DNA from: Hibiscus mutabilis
Taxonomy: Eukaryota > Streptophyta > Magnoliopsida > Malvales > Malvaceae
Reading direction: 5' to 3'
DNA length: 64,000 nucleotides
Assembly (NCBI GenBank): GCA_019671005.1
Contig: CM033732.1
Span: 48,721,392 to 48,785,391, forward strand
Shown: positions 1 to 12,598 of the stretch, piece after piece
Numbering within the stretch: position 1 is the first letter of the stretch
Layout: each line of letters begins with the position of its first letter
Notes under the pieces: generated by a model
Databases searched by the model: none
The model's input: the letters and a program-made list of their open reading frames with translations, nothing else
What the model was told of the DNA's origin: nothing
Position numbers and translations under genes: made by a program

Positions 1-120
1 ATTCTTGAAACATAACCACTGCGGAGATCTATGAGAGAACGCAATGCGCATGCGAGATATGGATTTCTCATCACATTGCATGGTGATGTTCTCCTCATGG
101 ACCAAGATGAGCCTTAGACT

Positions 121-1376
121 TATCAGGAAGCAGTGGCGAGCCCAGACTCCGAGAAATGGCTAGAAGCCATGAAATTTGAGATGGATTCCATGTTAGAAAA
201 CCAAGTATGGATTTTGGTTAACTCACCTGAAGGGATAAAGCCCATAGGGTGTAAATGGGTTTTCAAAAAGAAGACTGACATAGATGGCAATGTACAAACA
301 TACAAAGGGCGATTGGTCGCTAAGGGATTTCGTCAAGATTCATGGTGTAGACTATGATGGAACTTTTTCTCCTATTGCTATGTTTAAATCCGTTCAGATA
401 TTATTTGCAATAGCTGCATTTTATGATTATGAAATCTGGCAAATGGATGTCAAAACTGCTTTCCTTAATGGAAAATTAGATGAGGATGTGTACATGACAC
501 AACCTGAGGGTTTTGTCGATCCAAAAGATGCCCAAAAAGTATGCAAGCTACAAAGATCCATTTATGGGTTGAAGCAAGCTTCTCCAAGTTGGAATCTTCG
601 TTTTAATGATGCAATCAAAGAATTTGGTTTTATTAAAAATGAAGATGAGCCATGTGTTTTCAAGAAAACTAGTGGGAGCACTGTCACATTCTTGGTATTG
701 TATGTGGATGATATACTAATAATAGGAAATGACATACCTACCTTACAATCTATAAAGACTTGGTTAGGAAAATATTTTTCTATGAAAGACTTGGGGTGAA
801 GTAACCTACATATTAGGAGTCAAGATCTATAGAGATAGATCAAGACTACTCCTAGGACTAAGTCAAAATACATACGTAGATAAAGTAATGAAAAGATTCA
901 GTATGGAAGAATCTAAAAGAGGATTATTACCTATGAGACATGGTATTTCACTCTCGAAGGAAATGTGTCCTTTAATGCCTCAAGAAAGAGAACACATGAG
1001 TAAGGTTTCATATGCTTCGGTTGTTGGATCTATCATGTATGCCATGCTATGTACACGTCCAGATGTATCATATGCATTAAGTATGACAAGTCGATACCAA
1101 GTAGATCTCGGTGAAGGTCATTGGGCTGTAGTCAAAAACATCATTAAGTACTTAAGAATAACTAATGATACATTCCTTATGTATAGAGGTGAGGAAGAGC
1201 TAAGTATAAAAGGTTATACTGACACAAGCTTCCAAACTGATAAGGATAATTCTCAAAGAGTACCAATAGATGACAAAATCGCCGATACACTGATAAAGCC
1301 TCTGACACAGAAGAAGCATAATCGTCACACTAAGTCTCTTGGTATTAGATACATGAGTGATTGGTCTTTGTGCTAG
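121..1376 (+). pseudogene. copia reverse transcriptase / RNase H remnant, copy 1
   Basis: RVT_2-type reverse transcriptase. The family motifs ending in WQMDVKTAFLNG and the catalytic YVDD (701-712) are visible. The reading frame is broken by one extra A near 337 (absent from copy 2) and by an extra G near 796, which brings in a TGA and is shared with copy 2. RNase H starts normally (KGYTD, near 1210) but jumps at about 1255 from the first strand of the domain to its last part (KIADTLIKPL), so most catalytic residues are missing. It ends just before the LTR. Confidence 0.88.
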
Positions 1377-1384
1377 TGGGAGAT

Positions 1385-2884
1385 TGTTGGAGTATGCCCA
1401 AAGACCAATCATGAGATGGTTGTAAAAGACATACTCATTGTATCATGTTTATTAATATAAAGCCATTATAATTTTTTAGTCTTATTTTGTGCATTTATAA
1501 ATAAATTGAATTATAATAATGTCCTTAAAATATAGTTATTCTTGAATGTCCTTAGTTGAGTATTTTGTGGGTATGGACAACAATAATATATTAAGACTAA
1601 TATGTAGTTGATTGATGACAAAGTGTTGTCATTGACATGAAGATGTCAAAATCAATACATAAGTATATGTTAGAGAATGACATATTGACTGAACCGCTAT
1701 GAGCATGTTTCTTGGATTATTATGTGACAATCACAACATTGCTTATAGTGATAACTACATGTATGATCCTTAGACTTGATGATCATCATTATTTCAACAT
1801 CGTGAGTGACATATTTTGATGCAGTCAAACGTGTTGTAACTAACTACACTATAAAGGCTAATATTGGATATGTCACAATTAATGTAGTGGAATATGGTTG
1901 ATCAAGATAGGATTTGTTCATCCTACATAATAGGAGTAATATCATAGGACACTTGATTGAGTGAGACTAGAAAATGCATGACCATACTTGAATAAATTGA
2001 TATGAGATATCATAGTTATTCGTTTATAATAGTATACTCAAGCTATCAAGAAATATTAGATGGACTATACAAGTGTGACTATTCCATGACTTGTGTCCGA
2101 TCTAGATATGAGGACAAAAGGATGTAGTACATGAAAAGAGTTAATCACGAAAAAGGTTATGTAGAACCACAACTTCCTATAACTTAGGTAGCAATAATGC
2201 ATTGCTAGATACCACTCATTGCTTGTAATATTAGAATTGTTCTATATATTACTGCTAACATTACATGAAACTACAAGGGTCACACCCTATGATTGAAACG
2301 AACAAATATCGACTAGATAGCATGTGTACAAACTTGTTGTACACGTAATAAGTAAAATCCAAATTATTATAATTATTGTAATTATAGACAATCTAGTTTA
2401 TATATATTTTAATACTAGATAATTATTGTAAATACCAAATACTCTTAATATATATATATATATATCTAAAGAAACCTAATTAAAGTAGAATTAGATTCTA
2501 CATATTTAATTATATTCGGTTAAATATATTGTATATTTAATGAATCCAAATTTAATTAGAATTAGGTTTTTGAATGCTATATAAAGGTATATGGTCTAGC
2601 AACCGAAGATATGCCTTTTGCGAAAATCTCTTTAATAGTTAGAGAAGTAAAATATTATTCGTTTTATTCGGGTGGAGTGAGTAGAGGTCAGAACGCTGTT
2701 GTGACGACTTGGATTCGATATCGTGCTAGATGAATTAGATTCTCCTAACTCCCTGTGGTTTTTCAGATTTATTTAAGGTAATGTTTCATCCCTTTTCACC
2801 CCAGATTCGTTCCTCGTACATGGATCACTGGTGGAGTACGCCAGATAATTTTTTCGCTGCGCCATGGGGTGTATCGGCGTCCCA
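1385..2884 (+). repeat. copia LTR A (complete, ~1500 bp, shared)
   Basis: It begins TGTTGGAGTATG straight after a short purine-rich stretch (GTGGGAGAT) and ends CCCA just before a primer binding site, the normal TG...CA ends. It serves as 3' LTR of the upstream internal copy and 5' LTR of the downstream one. A TATA box (CTATATAAAGG, about 2578-2588) probably marks the U3/R promoter. A TA-dinucleotide run lies at about 2448-2465. At 1.5 kb it is long for a copia LTR. Confidence 0.85.
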
Positions 2885-2888
2885 AAAG

Positions 2889-2901
2889 TGGTATTAGAGC
2901 C
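2889..2901 (+). promoter_or_regulatory. copia primer binding site (initiator tRNA-Met type)
   Basis: TGGTATTAGAGCC lies a few bases after the LTR end. It differs by one base from the usual plant copia site TGGTATCAGAGC, which is complementary to the 3' end of initiator tRNA-Met. Confidence 0.85.
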
Positions 2902-4213
2902 ACTTGTACGATACGAATTCAAACTTAAATACTTGGATGATGATTTTGTGTGAGATGCATGTTTTTCTTTTCTATTTTGACGAGTATACGATATTTGTGC
3001 GAAACAAAGAAATTGAATCCGATACGGTTAATATGTTAATCTATTTTAAATAAGTTTTTACAATTGATGGTTAAACGTTAATCACGTGTTTGTTCTTTGT
3101 AAGGTTTTAATGTTCGTATGTTAATTGTTAACATGATGAACATGTGGTTCTAATAGTATATCATTTTCGGTAGAGAGGAACAATGGTTGTTCTAGTACGA
3201 AAAACCTTAGGAATTGAAAAATCCCAAAAGCACCGAATCTGCCGGACCATGTAGGCAACAAAGATCGCATGAACTATTTTGGTAATTATAATTAACAACA
3301 TAAAACATGTGTATGTTTTGGATGATATGCACGATGTTTGAAACGCATGGTTATAGCCCAATAGCTCATTTACTTTGGTTTTATATTTATAAATACGGTC
3401 TGCTTGTCGTGCCTTTCTTTCATCTATCGTAATTCTCCTATCATCTTAATCCCTCATATGTAAAACAAGTTTTTGAAAAATTGTAATATTTACGGAGAAA
3501 GCGTGGATTACAGGAGCAGAATGATGGGCCGATCAAAGGTGGATTAGATGCTTGAGAAGCAAGTTTTATCTTTAGTTTATTTTGGTTTTCCCATTGGCTT
3601 GGGATGGGACACCTTAGTTTTACGGGCTATAACCATTGCATTTATATTTACTTCTTTACATATATGTGTTACAATGTATGTTTTTAGCATGATGGTAACT
3701 GATTAGATCAAACTTGAATGGTGAGATTAATATAACAAAAACTCTCAATATTTAATTAAAATAGCCATCCAATATTAGCCCTCGTTAAAACCTCGATAGG
3801 TACTATGTAGGTTTTGCCAAAGCGAAGTACTTATATCTATCTTGGTTAAACGCGAAGAATAAGCAAGTGATATTCACTGGTTGTAATATTGGTTAAAATA
3901 GGTTGTCCTAATGAGATTAGAAACCTAAAGGCTAATGATTTGGATAATCATGAGATGATTAGGAACAATATTTGTTCACCAAATATAGGAATTACATGAG
4001 ATGTAATTAGCAAGTGTTGCTTACCTAAATAATTGAATTCTAGGAGTAAAGCCAAAGCTGACTTAGGATGAAATGAAATATGGATCCTTACCCACTAAAA
4101 ATACTTTTTAGTAAGTTTTTCAATTTTGAGAGTTTTTAATAGTGGGAATGTTACTACTTTATAAACATGATAAAAGGTACTTATAAATCATATTTTATCG
4201 TTGTAGATTTGTT
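2902..4213 (+). other. copia untranslated leader, no gene seen
   Basis: About 1.3 kb between primer site and gag. I see no coding similarity on either strand; the short open frames here are not convincing. Confidence 0.6.
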
Positions 4214-4930
4214 ATGGCAAACTCAAACTCATTATAATTGCGATCCGTCCTTGAGAATGACAAATTGAATGGCTTGAACTTCTTTTTGGTGGTTCCAGTA
4301 ACTTGAAGATTGTCTTCAAGCGAGAAATGAAATTACAAGTCATCAAAGAACCCATCCCTAAAAAGCCAGCGATGATGATGCCTCCAAAGATGAATTGAAG
4401 CCTTTGAAAAATACTCAAGTGACATGGTAGATGTCGGGTGTTTGATGCTTGCGACCATGACTCTTGAGCTTCAGAAGCAACATGAGGACATGGCTCCCTA
4501 TGAGATGGTTAAAAATCTCAAGGAATTATATGAGGGGCAAGCTCGTCAAGAGAGGTATGAGACCTCTAAGGCTTTGTTTCGATGCAAGATGGTGGAGGGA
4601 ACTCCAGTAGAAACTCATGCTCTCAAAATGATAGGGTATATTCAGACCCTGGAAAAGTTGGGCTTCCCTCTAAGTGTTGAATTGGCTACTGATGTTATCC
4701 TGCTATCATTGCCGGATAGTTTTAATCAGATTGTTCTTAATTTTAATATGAATGAAATTTACAAATCGTTGCCTCAGTTGCTTGGTCTGTTAAGAACAAC
4801 AGAGAACACCATGAAAAAAGTTGGCTGCAAACCCATTTTGATGGCCCGAAAGGATAATAGAAAAGGAAAGCCCAACACCAAGGCAAAGACAAAGCCCAAC
4901 AAAGGAAAGGCTGCATTGAATCCCAAATGA
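4214..4930 (+). pseudogene. copia gag remnant (UBN2-type)
   Basis: An ATG at 4214 starts a gag-like N-terminus (MANSNSL) that stops at once (TAA near 4235). The central and C-terminal gag is open from 4424 to 4930 (168 codons) and has the UBN2/gag-polypeptide character: LKELYEGQARQERYE, then a Lys-rich tail. A zinc-knuckle-like segment follows at about 4950-4992 in a shifted frame, with one expected cysteine apparently lost. It would encode the capsid protein, but the stops make it non-functional as read. Confidence 0.8.
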
Positions 4931-6555
4931 GGAGTTGCAAAAGAAAGAAAGTGTTTCTATTTCAACAATGTTGGACATTGGAAGAGAAACTGCCTTATCT
5001 ATCTTGAGGACATCAAGAAGCAAGAGAAAATGGACAGTTTGAATCAGGTATTTATGTTATTGATATAAATATATCAATGTCTATTTCTTGAGTATTAGAT
5101 ACTGGGTTGTGGTTTTCACATTTGTACTTCTATACTGAGGGACTTAAAAGGAGTAGAAAATTGGCAAAAGAAAATGTGGACCTACGAGTGGGAAATGGAG
5201 CAAGAGTTGCTGCATTAGCCATAGGAACATATACTTTGTCATTACCTAGTGGACTTTGTCATTATTTCAATTTCTTGTTTGGACAAGATTGGTTTTGAGA
5301 TTATTATTAAGAATAATAGTTGTTCCTTTTATCTCAATAATGTTTTTTATGATACGTCACATTTAAAAATGGCCTCTATATCTTAGATCAAGACGATTCT
5401 ATATATAACATAAATACGGAAAGATCAAAAACAAATGACTCTAATCAAACTTATCTATGGCATTGACGCTTGAGGTCATATAAGTGAGAAACACATATCA
5501 AAACTTCATAAAGATGGATTTTTGGATTCTTTTGTTTTCGAACAATTTAATATATGTGAACCTTGCTTAATGGGAAAAATGACAAAATCACCGTTTGACG
5601 GTAAAAACAAGCGAGCAAGTGATTTATTAGGTCTAATACATAGTGATGTATGTGGACAATGAATACACAAGCCAGAGGAGGGTTTCAATACTTCATTACT
5701 TTCACTGACGACTTCAGTAGATATGGGTACATTTACCTAATGCATCATAAATCTGAAGCCCTTGAAAAGTTTAAGGAATTTAAGAATGAAGCACAAAAAC
5801 AACTAGGAAAGACTATCAAAGCTCTTTGATTAGATCGAGGAGGAGAACACTTAAGCTTAGAGTTTGATGAACTTCTTAAAGAATGTGGGATTGTCTCACA
5901 ACTTACACATCATGGTACTCCACAATATAATGAAGTCTCTGAAAGGAGAAATCGAACATTGTTAGACATGGTTCGATCAATGTTGAGTCATGCTGATCTT
6001 TCAACTTCTTTTTGGGGACACGCAGTAGAAACAATTGCTTTCACACTAAATCGTGTTCCATCTAAATCGATTCAAAAGACACTTTATGAGATATAGATTG
6101 GGAAGCATCCTAGTATGTCTTTTATAAAAATTTGGTGATGCGAAGTTTATGTTAAACATCAAATGTCTAAAAAACTCGAACCTAAATTTCATAAGTGTAA
6201 TTTTATGAGGTATCCTAAAGAAACTAAAGGTTACTATTTCTTCAATCCATATGAGAACAAAGTGTTTGTTGCTCGAACATGAGTCTTCCTCGAAAGAGAA
6301 TTTATTTTCAAAAAAGAAAGTGAGAGAAATATTGAACTTGAGGAAATTCAAGACCAACCATAGATCACTAAACCAGACATTGAACAATAACAAGTTCCAC
6401 AAATAGTTTAGGAACATCCAATCATTCTTGAAACATAACCACTGCGGAGATCTATGAGAGAACGCAATGCGCATGCGAGATATGGATTTCTCATCACATT
6501 GCATGGTGATGTTCTCCTCATGGACCAAGATGAGCCTTAGACTTATCAGGAAGCA
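4931..6555 (+). pseudogene. copia protease and integrase remnant
   Basis: A protease-like active site (LDTG, about 5095-5107) is followed by degraded gag-pre-integrase and integrase sequence. Recognisable integrase is at 5880-6080 (HHGTPQYNEVSERRNRTLLD). Downstream comes the usual chromodomain-like linker (about 6150-6420) with several in-frame stops. No frame stays open for the length of the domain. Confidence 0.75.
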
Positions 6556-7789
6556 GTGGCGAGCCCAGACTCCGAGAAATGGCTAGAAGCCATGAAATTT
6601 GAGATGGATTCCATGTTAGAAAACCAAGTATGGATTTTGGTTAACTCACCTGAAGGGATAAAGCCCATAGGGTGTAAATGGGTTTTCAAAAAGAAGACTG
6701 ACATAGATGGCAATGTACAAACATACAAAGGGCGATTGGTCGCTAAGGGATTTCGTCAGATTCATGGTGTAGACTATGATGGAACTTTTTCTCCTATTGC
6801 TATGTTTAAATCCGTTCAGATATTATTTGCAATAGCTGCATTTTATGATTATGAAATCTGGCAAATGGATGTCAAAACTGCTTTCCTTAATGGAAAATTA
6901 GATGAGGATGTGTACATGACACAACCTGAGGGTTTTGTCGATCCAAAAGATGCCCGAAAAGTATGCAAGCTACAAAGATCCATTTATGGGTTGAAGCAAG
7001 CTTCTCCAAGTTGGAATCTTCGTTTTAATGATGCAATCAAAGAATTTGGTTTTATTAAAAATGAAGATGAGCCATGTGTTTTCAAGAAAACTAGTGGGAG
7101 CACTGTCACATTCTTGGTATTGTATGTGGATGATATACTAATAATAGGAAATGACATACCTACCTTACAATCTATAAAGACTTGGTTAGGAAAATATTTT
7201 TCTATGAAAGACTTGGGGTGAAGTAACCTACATATTAGGAGTCAAGATCTATAGAGATAGATCAAGACTACTCCTAGGACTAAGTCAAAATACATACGTA
7301 GATAAAGTAATGAAAAGATTCAGTATGGAAGAATCTAAAAGAGGATTATTACCTATGAGACATGGTATTTCACTCGAAGGAAATGTGTCCTTTAATGCCT
7401 CAAGAGAAAGAGAACACATGAGTAAGGTTTCATATGCTTCGGTTGTTGGATCTATCATGTATGCCATGCTATGTACACGTCGGATGTATCATATGCATTA
7501 AGTATGACAAGTCGATACCAAGTAGATCTCGGTGAAGGTCATTGGGCTGTAGTCAAAAACATCATTAAGTACTTAAGAATAACTAATGATACATTCCTTA
7601 TGTATAGAGGTGAGGAAGAGCTAAGTATAAAAGGTTATCTGACACAAGCTTCCAAACTGATAAGGATAATTCTCAAAGAGTACCAATAGATGACAAAATC
7701 GCCGATACACTGATAAAGCCTCTGACACAGAAGAAGCATAATCGTCACACTAAGTCTCTTGGTATTAGATACATGAGTGATTGGTCTTT
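6556..7789 (+). pseudogene. copia reverse transcriptase / RNase H remnant, copy 2
   Basis: RT is open at 6556-7221 (221 codons), without the extra A of copy 1, with YVDD at 7123-7134. It then meets the same extra-G frameshift as copy 1 (near 7219). The following part is broken further by small indels not in copy 1 (near 7374, 7407, 7482 and 7639). The same internal RNase H deletion is present, joining the first strand to the C-terminal KIADTLIKPL segment. Confidence 0.88.
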
Positions 7790-7804
7790 GTGCTAGTGGG
7801 AGAT

Positions 7805-8748
7805 TGTTGGAGTATGCCCAAAGACCAATCATGAGATGGTTGTAAAAGACATACTCATTGTATCATGTTTATTAATATAAAGCCATTATAATTTTTTAGT
7901 CTTATTTTGTGCATTTATAAATAAATTGAATTATAATAATGTCCTTAAAATATAGTTATTCTTGAATGTCCTTAGTCGAGTATTATTGTGGGCATGGACA
8001 ACAATAATATATTAAGACTAATATGTAGTTGATTGATGACAAAGTGTTGTCATTGACACGAAGATGTCAAAATCAATACATAAGTATATGTTAGAGAATG
8101 ACATATTGGACTGAACCGCTATGAGCATGTTTCTTGGATTATTATGTGACAGTCACAACATTGCTCATAGTGATAACTACATGTATGATCCTCAGACTTA
8201 TGATCATCATTAATTCAACATCGTGAGTGACATATTTTGATGCAGTCAAACGTGTTGTAACTAACTACACTATAAAGGCTAATATTGGATATGTCACAAT
8301 CTATGTAGTGGAATATGGTTGATCAAGATAGGATTTGTCCCTCCTACATAATAGGAGTAATATCATAGGACACTTGATTGAGTGAGACTAGAAAATGCAT
8401 GACCATGCTCGAATAAATTGATATGAGATATCATAGTTATTCGTTTATAATAGTATACTCAAGATATCAAGAAATATTAGATAGACTATACAAGTGTGAC
8501 TATTCTATGACTTGTGTCCGATCTAGATATGAGGAAAAAAGGATGTAATACATGAAAAGAGTTAATCACGAAAAAGGTTATGTCGAACCACGACTTCCTG
8601 TAACTTAGGTAGCAATGATGCATTGCTAGATGCCACTTATTGCTTGTAATATTATAATTGTTCTAGATATTACTGCTAACGTTACATAAACCTACAAAGG
8701 TCACACCCTATGATTGAAACGAACAAATATCGACTAGATAGCATGCGT
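7805..8748 (+). repeat. copia LTR B, truncated at 3' side
   Basis: It matches LTR A from its TGTTGGAGTATG start through CATG(C/T)GTA (LTR A about 2331), then stops abruptly. About 550 bp of the LTR, including the TATA region and the CA end, are missing. Scattered substitutions against LTR A show some age. The missing part does not resume after the next repeat at 10293. Confidence 0.85.
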
Positions 8749-8750
8749 AT

Positions 8751-10292
8751 TGTAACCCGCTCGACTAGGCCTAGACACTCAATCGAACCGAGAGAGCTAA
8801 ATTAGGTTTACTAAAGCAAACTAGAGAAAGATTATGAAAACTGGTCCATTTTTTTCCTTTTATCTTGTGTAGATACATATTATTAATCCTAAATGTTCAT
8901 GCTTGCAGCGGATGGAGTTACAAAGGAAATGGACCATAAAAAAGTAACCATTTGCATAACGTACCATTTAGGGACTAAAACCAAATACAAGGCCTTTGGT
9001 GAAATTAAGGTTACCGATCCTTAATTAGTCAAATTTCATACTTGCATATCAATTTCCAGATCAATTCAATTGTCCAAACTCATTTAATTATAAGCACAAT
9101 AGACAATGACTGAAATGGAAGAACAAAAACCTTTAAGACATCCAAATAACTATTTTAATGGTACCCGTATCGGTACACGTGCAGGTGTTTCAGTACACCT
9201 AGTTATTTTACAAAACTCAGATTCTAGTGGCTCAAACCTGTACCGGAACACTTGCCCGTGTATTGAAACGCTAAGCCTGAATTGACTTGACCGTATCGGA
9301 ACACCTTCTCGTGTATTGAAATGCTATGCCTGAAATGTCCTGACCGTATCAAAACACCTCACTGCATATAGAAATGCTATGCCTAAAATGGCCTAGCCGT
9401 ACCGGTACGGGAGGATGCATTCCGATAGGCCTGGACCTGTAAGGTCCGTTTTTGCTGATTTTACACCTATATCTAGATGCATTCTAAGCCTAAACTACCC
9501 AAGCCGAACCTATTTACCCTCTTCAACTCCGCATTTGCCCTTAAACCAACCGACAACCTAAAACTGTTTGATCAACACGAGATAAGCTTCAAAACCTTAC
9601 TGATTTAAGTTTATTTTTTTAGATCTAGGTTTTAATTTTGGTTGATGTTTTATGTTTTTAAACTTAGATCTGACTTGTTTTATGTGTCTTTGCAGGTAAA
9701 TGAGGTATAGAGTGGAAAATATGCCTCCTGGTATCTTTCCGATGACGGCTTCACTGTTCCGGTGTCTGATTTCGGTGACTTTCGGGGTTCTAGAGTCTCT
9801 TCAACTTCTCAGGTAACTTCGCCCTTTTCTTCTCTCTTCAATTATTACTATAATAATTTCCCTAATTATTACCCTCATTAATTCCGAACTTCCTCTCTCT
9901 GTAGGGTATTTATAGATGAGGTGATGGTTGACGTCATAGGCGAATGACCTGTGGACAGCTGGCTTCCAGCAGGGCTTAATTCGGGTGAAGCACTAATGGG
10001 CAAATGGCAATGTGTCATGTGTCTGCTTTTGGCGGGCAAAAGAAACACAACTGTGTTTCTTGGGCCATTTATCTGATAACATGTAATGGGGTGGGAATTT
10101 GATTGTAAATGGGCTTTTAAATTTGGGTTTTGTATATTTGTAGTTTGGGTTTAAAGGTTTTTGTAAGAGAATTTGTAAAATATGGACGGTAAACTTTATT
10201 TATTTTGGGCTTTATATATTTATTTATTATCTAGGTATTATTTTTATTTATTTATTTATTTAATTTGATCCGGTCAAAATTCGGGTATGACA
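8751..10292 (+). repeat. Probable solo LTR of another retrotransposon
   Basis: It begins TGTAACCCGCTCGAC and ends TTCGGGTATGACA, matching the TGTAAC...GTGTGACA ends common in plant LTRs. The 1542-bp size is plausible and there is no coding content. No target-site duplication is seen (CGTAT left, GAAGG right), and the flanking copia LTR does not resume on the right. The junctions therefore look like recombination or deletion rather than a clean insertion. Confidence 0.55.
9239..9400 (+). repeat. ~53-bp imperfect tandem repeat inside the solo LTR
   Basis: Three diverged units, each starting near CGTA(C/T)CGGAACAC and continuing through a GTATTGAAA-GCTA-GCCTGAA block, begin at about 9239, 9291 and 9344. 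A fourth partial start (CCGTACCGGTACGGGAGG) follows. The CCGTACCGGTACGG core is palindromic. Confidence 0.7.
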
Positions 10293-10610
10293 GAAGGGAT
10301 GCATGTTTTTCTGTGGGGAGTTTTTACTTTGTAATAATGAATTGTCCGATATCGAATTTGTTGAACCTGTTTAATTTTCGTCCATGGAATAGGTATCAAA
10401 GCACATGTTGCTCAATGTAAATTAATATATTCATATCGAATGTATATTCGTATTCAACACTTGTGTAAAACAACCAAAAGAAAGAAAATCAAGGCAAGCC
10501 GTTACAAACACCTATAGAACTGTTTTGGCTTCCTGCATTCTGCCCATAGTATCCCAATTCCTGTTGTGGAAGAAATCAATCGTCCCATACTGATCAAAGC
10601 CACAATGTCA
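10293..10610. other. 3' flank of the MAPK pseudogene
   Basis: No gene is seen. It includes what would be the 3' UTR of the minus-strand MAPK gene. Confidence 0.5.
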
Positions 10611-12593
10611 TTACTGTTGCAGATATTCCGGGTTGAATGCAAGCGCCTCCTGATATATTAGCTCCTTCATCTGTTCATCGGTTAATGCATGTTGCTCGAA
10701 ATCGAAGTTAAACGGTGTCATGCAGACCGGCTCATCACTTAAGTCATGCAGTGAGCTTAGGTAGGGGTGAGCAAGTGCATCCTCAACTGCATCCATCTAG
10801 GAAGGACTAGAAAATTAACCTAAAAGTGACAGTTTTGCATACATTGGCAAACTTTTGATAGAGAATTGAGAAGTGTAACACATGACACAGAGAGCTAATC
10901 TTTTGCAGAAAACTCACCGGTAATCCGTAGTCTGGGATCAAATCTCAGCATCTTTTCAACAAGATCAATAGCTAAAGGGTGGACAGTCAGAAACTTTTCG
11001 GTGAAAGATTGTCAGTGATAAAGGGGAAGTTGTTTGATGTATCTCCTGGCATTTTCATTCAGACACCCCAACTCAGCCTCTGATGGTGTGCCAATCAGCT
11101 GCAAGGGAAAGACTTCATTATTCATGGTGGAATACTACAAACACTTTCTTAGTTTACCGGTTGGAGGATAAAAAGAATTTACCTCTACAAGCAATCGAAG
11201 CTGATGCACATGATCTCTTCCGGGAAATAATGGCTTCCGATCCATCAATTCCATGAAAATGCAACCCGCTGACCACACATCAGTGGCTGCAGTATAATCT
11301 GAAGAGTTCAGCAACAGTTCAGGAGCACTTAACAACATATTCTGTCATAAAATCACTTTTGGAGTTGACACGAGCCAGTGCAAAATCACATATTTTCAAG
11401 TAACAGTATGCGTTCAGGAGAAGGTTGCTAGGTTTTAAGTCATGTGCAGAACATTTGCAGAATGTATATACTTCAGTCGGCGCAAGATTTGATAGAGGAA
11501 ATACTGCACAATACAGAATAAGGCCTTTAGTTAGAAATGGTGTTGCTTTTAGCAATTTAAGGAATGTGATTCTTATCATAAAAAGCAATCAAAATGTGAA
11601 CATTCCAACCTGAATGCTCTTCCGATAAAGCTTGTTTCGAACGGATTATCTGATGCAGGTCGGTGTCCATAAGCTCATATGCAATATAAACATCATTAAA
11701 GCATTCTCTCTTGGGTGGTGGGATATGTCCTTGATTGCAACTACCTGCAATGAAAGATGCAAAATGAGACTAATTCACAATGATAAACAAAAAGGGATTA
11801 TATCAAGGTTTAGATGGTAAAATGAGTTTTAAGCAAAAACCACTAGCAAAACACAAGTATGACGACAGAGTTCATCAACCTAATCGAACAATCTAATTTC
11901 GACCAGGCAAGACTTATATATACATAGGTGTTATTTGTATTCAATAATCAGATTAATGCAGCCACTGCAAGATCGAACATCAATGTTTTACATCAGATGC
12001 TATTTATACTGCTAAGGTTACATAGAAAAGATCTTAACCCCTGTTCTTAGTTCATTGAAGGTATCCAAATGCAGCATAACAACGTAAACTAGTACTTATC
12101 ATCACAATTCTCCTCTCGAATCATTAACAACGTAACACGACACGCATCAAATGTCTTTGATGATTATATAAAAAGTATTAATCATGTCTGTGTGAAGCTT
12201 GGATGTTCCTGGAAAATGGATGACACTAATGAAATCAATAATCTACTTAAACGAAATAACACCCGAGCATATCCCATACATTACTGCGAGATGTGATTAA
12301 CCGTATCCCGGTTAGATTTTCGAGTTAAAGTTTACTCGATATGCCTATGGTTCTTCGAATCCTTTGTTTTGAGTATAGAACCTATGTCACATATTCAATA
12401 CCTCAAAATAGACCAAATACAGAAAGGGTTGATAACAAATGTAATGAATTAAGAGCTTACGGACGTTTTCATGGTCCATGTGACGAAGCAACTTGATCTC
12501 GCGAAGTGTTCTCTTTGCATCAATTTTATTATCAAATGCATTGGCTATCTTCTTCAATGCTTTTTGTTCATTCGTTTCGGAATTCAATGCAGA

Positions 12594-12598
12594 ACTAT
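12594..12598 (+). repeat. Target-site duplication ACTAT, left
   Basis: It matches ACTAT at 26288-26292. In the minus-strand kinase gene it reads ATAGT and contains the intron 1 acceptor AG plus the first exon 2 base. Confidence 0.88.

Larger units (their letters stand above)
1..8748 (+). mobile_element. Tandem Ty1/copia retrotransposon array, truncated
   Basis: The order is internal 3' part (1-1384), full LTR (1385-2884), complete internal region (2885-7804), then LTR start (7805-8748). Sequence 1 to about 2340 recurs nearly base for base at 6424-8748, a period of about 6420 bp, so one LTR is shared by two internal regions. Pol order (gag, protease, integrase, RT, RNase H) and a plant-copia primer site after the LTR identify Ty1/copia. 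Both internal copies carry the same frameshift after the RT domain and the same large RNase H deletion, so the element was already defective before it was duplicated. The left end lies outside the window; the right LTR is cut at about 8748. Confidence 0.9.

Noticed and set aside
10285..10410. GGTATCAAAGCAC (about 10392) as a second copia primer site
   Set aside because: No LTR end lies just upstream and no gag follows; it falls in the 3' flank of the kinase gene. Chance similarity.
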